A stretch of DNA of 8,529 nucleotides from Pseudomonadota bacterium. Lineage in GTDB: Bacteria; Desulfobacterota; Syntrophobacteria; Syntrophobacterales; Syntrophobacteraceae. Each line of letters opens with the position of its first letter. The stretch's first letter is position 1. A program made the translations under genes and the position numbers. The stretch is from assembly GCA_023416335.1 (NCBI GenBank), contig JAEZHY010000069.1, positions 1 to 8,529 on the forward strand, in the 5' to 3' direction. Under the pieces are notes generated by a model, which was not told the DNA's origin, searched no databases, and worked only from the letters and a program-made list of their open reading frames with translations. Below, piece by piece: positions 5,916-8,529 of this stretch.

Positions 5916-6044
5916 CGCAGCCAATTAATCCGGCTACGGAAAGACTGCTTATCCGATTGCCGCTTGTCGGGTGCTGCTTTCTTTCTGCTTTGAAAATCCG
6001 GATTGGCGGAGAAGAGCGAAATCCAGGTCTGACAGGAGTCGCAG

Positions 6045-6556
6045 ATGCAGGAAAAGCAGGGCTGGCAAGGTCGGCGTATGAAGATTTCGAGATCGGAGAT
6101 CTTTACCGGCATGCTATCGGGCGTACCATCACCGCAACCGACAATATCTGGTTCACCCTCCTCACGGTGAACACGAATCCAATCCATTTCGACAAGGCTT
6201 ACGCAGAGCAGACCGAATTCGGTCGATTGCTGGTAGATTCGACTTTTACCCTGGCGCTGGTGACGGGGCTGTCCGTGTCGGATGTATCGATGAACGCCGT
6301 CAATCTCGGCTGGAATGAGGTCCTGTTGCCCGCGCCCGTTTTCGAAGGCGATACGCTGCATGCTTACACCGAGGTGCTCGACAAGAGGGAATCGCGCTCT
6401 CGACCGGGCATGGGGATCGTGCATCTGAAGACAACCGGCTTCAACCAGTCCGGGGTTGTCGTTATCGAGTTCAAGCGTACTATATTGGCCTATAAACGCG
6501 CCTACGTAAAAAGAGTGGAATTCAAGGTCCCTTCAACCGATCCCACTGGAACATAG
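6045..6556 (+). CDS. MaoC-family (R)-specific hydratase/dehydratase, probable frameshift near the 5' end
   Basis: This is a hot-dog-fold enoyl-CoA hydratase-type protein of about 170 residues. The family hydrates or dehydrates acyl-CoA thioesters such as enoyl- or mesaconyl-CoA. Seen in sequence: YEDFEIGDLYRHAIGRT; DNIWFTLLTVNTNPIHFD with the catalytic Asp/His-type NPIHFD motif; FGRLLVDSTFTLALVTG; NLGWNEVLLPAPVFEGDTL; and KRESRSRPGMGIV. The frame encoding this body has no good start nearby. The ATG at 6045, behind a clear AGGAG, encodes MQEKQGWQGR, a family-like N-terminus, but in another frame. A shift at about 6075-6076 (one base lost or two gained) would join them. Either the gene is broken, the sequence has an error, or a poor upstream start in the body frame is used (its ATG at 5870 lies in a repeat). 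The gene is convergent with the next one. Confidence 0.85.
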
Positions 6557-6577
6557 GCGGAAGTGTAGGGTTTACCA

Positions 6578-7114
6578 TCACGGAAACTTGTGGGTGTTGA
6601 ACGTCGCTAGAGGAAGGGCCTTGGCATCTTCGATCACGACTTTGCGGTCCTGAGTGATCTCCTCGATAACCGCATTCAAATCTTTGTCTATGGTGATCTT
6701 CCAGTCGATCCAGTCCAGCCAAAGGCTGGTGATCGATCTTAATACCGTCCTGGCCCTGATTGTTACTTTGTCCTGGTTCGGATCGTGGGCGAAAAAGACT
6801 ATTTTGGCATCCCACAGCCCCGGACCATCCCTGTCGCTGGTCACTACTGCAAACGTAAAGTCCTGTGCATCGAAACGGGGGACCACCCAGAGCTTGGGTG
6901 AATAGAAAACCAGGTTGGAGCACCGGAGATCGGATGGCTCATTTTGGCAGAATGCAGGAAACGGAGTCACCGATTGTTTTACATTCTCCGACGTGCCTAC
7001 CTTCTCAGAGGGCTTGTGAGGAGCGGATTGCGCCCCCGGGGAAGTGCCGGCTAAGAGGAGGCCGATGCCCAGGACCAGCAGCAGCCCGATAGCGAGCCTA
7101 AAGGATGAACTCAT
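6578..7114 (-). CDS. Exported protein of unknown function
   Basis: I do not recognise this 178-residue protein. Residues 5-23 are strongly hydrophobic (RLAIGLLLVLGIGLLLAG) after a short N-terminus with one Arg, followed by SPGAQSAPH. This is a Sec signal peptide with likely cleavage near AQSA, or an uncleaved anchor; there is no lipobox Cys. The mature part has two cysteines, Cys56 and Cys65, framing QNEPSDLR, which could form a disulfide if periplasmic. The rest (LWVVPRFDAQDFTFAVVTSD, WDAKIVFFAHDP, RARTVLRS, LWLDWIDWKITIDKD) alternates polar and hydrophobic residues and looks like a beta-rich domain ending in a charged helix. The start is ATG at 7114, after AAAGGAG. It is convergent with the MaoC gene, whose stop is 21 bases away. 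Confidence 0.7.
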   Translation of the reverse strand: MSSSFRLAIGLLLVLGIGLLLAGTSPGAQSAPHKPSEKVGTSENVKQSVTPFPAFCQNEPSDLRCSNLVFYSPKLWVVPRFDAQDFTFAVVTSDRDGPGLWDAKIVFFAHDPNQDKVTIRARTVLRSITSLWLDWIDWKITIDKDLNAVIEEITQDRKVVIEDAKALPLATFNTHKFP

Positions 7115-7274
7115 ACTCAGTACTCCTTTCGTGTATGTAGCTTTGAAGAGGAACGGCAGGCGTCCGATCAGGATGACGCGCCGGCGTTTATATCTTTGTG
7201 AGAAACCGTTATTCCACCCGACATCGCCGAAGATGAAATCCTCCGGGGGCTGCGGAGAGAGTCTGGGGGCAAGT

Positions 7275-7296
7275 CCTCTTTGATGCTTCAAAGAGG
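7275..7296. repeat. Perfect 9-bp inverted repeat upstream of the exported-protein gene
   Basis: CCTCTTTGA (7275-7283) and TCAAAGAGG (7288-7296) pair perfectly around a four-base TGCT loop. No T-tract follows on either strand. It lies about 160 bases upstream of the ATG at 7114. It may be an operator or a hairpin in that gene's leader; the sequence alone does not decide. Confidence 0.5.
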
Positions 7297-7564
7297 CGTT
7301 TACTGGTGCTTGGCATCGTTTGAAAACGAGGGGCCGAATGCAGATTGCAGAAGGATGCTGTTTGATTCGGGGGCTATTTCTTGATCCCGCGAACCATCCG
7401 GTCCAGGCAATTGAAAACCTGTGCAAATTATTGTGATTCAGCCGGAAAAAGTAAATAAGAAGAACCCGGTAATCGGCGGAGCGGAAAGGCTTTACTCAGG
7501 TTATGCCGGAATTACGTGCCGGAAGGGAGCGGAAATGCTTCAAACGGGAAAAGGGCGGGTTTGG

Positions 7565-7593
7565 CGGGGGCAAATCCGATGCAATTGCCCCCG
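7565..7593 (-). terminator. Hairpin downstream of the CheB-like gene
   Basis: CGGGGGCAA (7565-7573) and TTGCCCCCG (7585-7593) form a perfect 9-bp stem with an 11-base loop, about 63 bases past the stop of the minus-strand CheB-like gene. The stem is GC-rich as in terminators, but no T-tract follows on the minus strand (next bases are GCCAAACCC). It could end or protect the transcript; a true intrinsic terminator is not proven. Confidence 0.4.
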
Positions 7594-7655
7594 TTGGACA
7601 CAAAGAAGCTATCATTTAGCGCAATCGTGCGGAGCCATTTTCTTCGGTTGAGAAA

Positions 7656-8529
7656 TCATCTGCCGGACCATCCAAGCCTGCCCCCCTCGGAAATCCACGC
7701 TTTCAATCGTTCGGCAATTCCTTTTGTAGAGAGCACGGCATCAACGCTTCCATGCTCGATAGCATTTTCCACGAGATTGGGATAAGGGCAGGTGCTCTGT
7801 TCCTGGGCAATCGTCAAACCTCCGTGCTGCTTGATTTCCTGCATTCCGACCGCCCCGTCCGTCCCGATTCCCGTCAGTAGGACCCCGCAGGTCTTCTCCC
7901 CGAAATGCCGGACGCTGGTTTGAAACAGCTGGTCTATGGGAAACTTGCCGTTCTCCCTGGCCCTGACCTGCAATCCGCCCGATTTTCCTCCGGCATTTTC
8001 AACCAGCAAGCCCTTGAATGTCGTACCTATGTATACCTTTCCAGGCTCGAGCCGGCATGATGAAGTCACGGGGATAACTTCGAGCGGACTGAGTTCGCTG
8101 AAGTGGGAACAGAACGGCACCAGGATCTGGGGATGGATTTCCTGGAGGGCAATTATGACGCCGTCGAAATCGTTTGGCAGTTGCGCGATCAGCCGCATAA
8201 TCGTGTTGGGACCGGCAAGAGTGGTCCCCATTACCACCGCGCCGCTGGGGTGAGCACCTTTGCGAGACTGGGCCGGACGTTGCGCATGTTTGAGGCGGAC
8301 CCGCCTCATGCGATGGACCTGCATGCCCGCTGCGGTCACCACCCGCTTTCTCACGAGTTCTTCTTCATGCACTCCGTACCCCTGCGAAACCTTCGAGGGC
8401 TTGGGAACAAAGTCCGTTACGCCAAGTCGGAGCGCCTCGAAGGCAAAATAGCCATCCTGGACGAGAGAGCTGATAATGACGATCGGCAACTGATGGCGGA
8501 TCATGATATGCTTTACGGCGGATATGCCG
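7656..8529 (-). CDS. cheB: CheB-like response regulator (REC plus degenerate methylesterase domain), 5' end outside the window
   Basis: The reading frame continues past 8529, so the N-terminus is missing. Visible first is the end of a receiver domain: PIVIISSLV (the conserved Ser/Thr strand) and ALRLGVTDFVPKPS (the conserved Lys). The phospho-acceptor Asp would lie outside. A basic linker (LVRKRVV to QSRKGAHP) leads to a CheB methylesterase domain. CheB normally removes methyl groups from chemoreceptor glutamates using Ser-His-Asp. Here the GASTGG motif reads GTTLAG (Thr for Ser), QHMPP reads QEIHP (Glu for His, with a His two places on), while the Asp motif LTGIGTDGAVGM is kept. The conserved NRHRPSVD segment is reduced to GKFPID. 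The fold is clear but esterase activity is doubtful. No other chemotaxis gene is visible here. No start can be assigned. Confidence 0.9.
   Translation of the reverse strand, partial: GISAVKHIMIRHQLPIVIISSLVQDGYFAFEALRLGVTDFVPKPSKVSQGYGVHEEELVRKRVVTAAGMQVHRMRRVRLKHAQRPAQSRKGAHPSGAVVMGTTLAGPNTIMRLIAQLPNDFDGVIIALQEIHPQILVPFCSHFSELSPLEVIPVTSSCRLEPGKVYIGTTFKGLLVENAGGKSGGLQVRARENGKFPIDQLFQTSVRHFGEKTCGVLLTGIGTDGAVGMQEIKQHGGLTIAQEQSTCPYPNLVENAIEHGSVDAVLSTKGIAERLKAWISEGGRLGWSGR

Larger units (their letters stand above)
7115..7655. other. 541-base gap with hairpins and no convincing gene
   Basis: This gap separates two minus-strand genes. Open frames here are short, lack ribosome binding sites and show no family resemblance. 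It contains a perfect 9-bp inverted repeat at 7275-7296, a smaller CTCCG/CGGAG hairpin at 7241-7257, and a 9-bp stem at 7565-7593. The part nearest 7114 is the leader and promoter zone of the exported protein, though no clear -35/-10 pair was found. The part nearest 7655 is the 3' flank of the CheB-like gene. Confidence 0.5.

Noticed and set aside
5870..6044. In-frame upstream extension of the MaoC gene to ATG 5870
   Set aside because: The ATG lies at the edge of the palindromic repeat, has no ribosome binding site, and the 60 or so extra residues do not resemble the family; a frameshift downstream of ATG 6045 fits better.
5762..6424. 220-codon open frame on the minus strand
   Set aside because: It overlaps the MaoC body and the palindromic repeat on the opposite strand, with no family resemblance.
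7421..7651. 76-codon open frame on the plus strand between the two minus-strand genes
   Set aside because: It uses a weak start without a ribosome binding site, runs through the 7565-7593 hairpin and has no recognisable domain.
1..8529. tRNA, rRNA, CRISPR array, insertion sequence or defence system
   Set aside because: I saw no tRNA-like fold, no regularly spaced repeats, no transposase or integrase motifs and no known defence domains in any plausible frame.

Overview
The window looks like chromosomal DNA from a Gram-negative bacterium. The support is a beta-barrel outer-membrane protein with a Sec signal peptide and a C-terminal phenylalanine, clear Shine-Dalgarno sites, and sigma70-like promoter hexamers. 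The mix of genes (short single-Cache protein, TauE/SafE permease, truncated haemoglobin, stand-alone MaoC hydratase, CheB-like protein) would suit a Desulfobacterota/Deltaproteobacteria-type anaerobe. That placement is inference; no rRNA or phylogenetic marker is present. No insertion sequence, CRISPR array, tRNA, phage gene or transposase was seen.

Layout, left to right. Bases 1-505 carry no convincing gene, but hold a palindromic repeat (78-106) and a short repeated motif (169-189, 451-470). Minus strand: an Old Yellow Enzyme of the YqjM class (506-1573, with its own promoter) and a Phenol_MetA_deg-like outer-membrane protein (1707-2462). Plus strand: a group 1 truncated haemoglobin (2722-3114), divergent from the outer-membrane gene. 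Minus: a TauE/SafE permease (3202-4005), convergent with the globin across a GC-rich hairpin. Plus: an alpha/beta hydrolase (4201-5013), then a good sigma70 promoter and a leader of about 270 bases in front of a 130-residue Cache protein (5382-5774), then a MaoC hydratase whose 5' end looks frameshifted (6045-6556). Minus: a small exported protein of unknown function (6578-7114) and, running off the right edge, a REC-CheB protein with a degenerate esterase site (7656-8529).

The genes do not form one operon. Most have their own upstream region and neighbours often face opposite ways, so no single pathway can be inferred. The most interesting regulatory feature is the 2462-2722 divergent region. 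The outer-membrane gene's leader contains a strong intrinsic terminator just before its ribosome binding site, as in transcription attenuation or a riboswitch. The same region carries two dyads built from GGAAT/ATTCC half-sites. Other points worth a second look are the CheB-like protein lacking the expected Ser and His, the MaoC frameshift, the Cache protein lacking any export signal, and a palindromic repeat family with two copies in the window.
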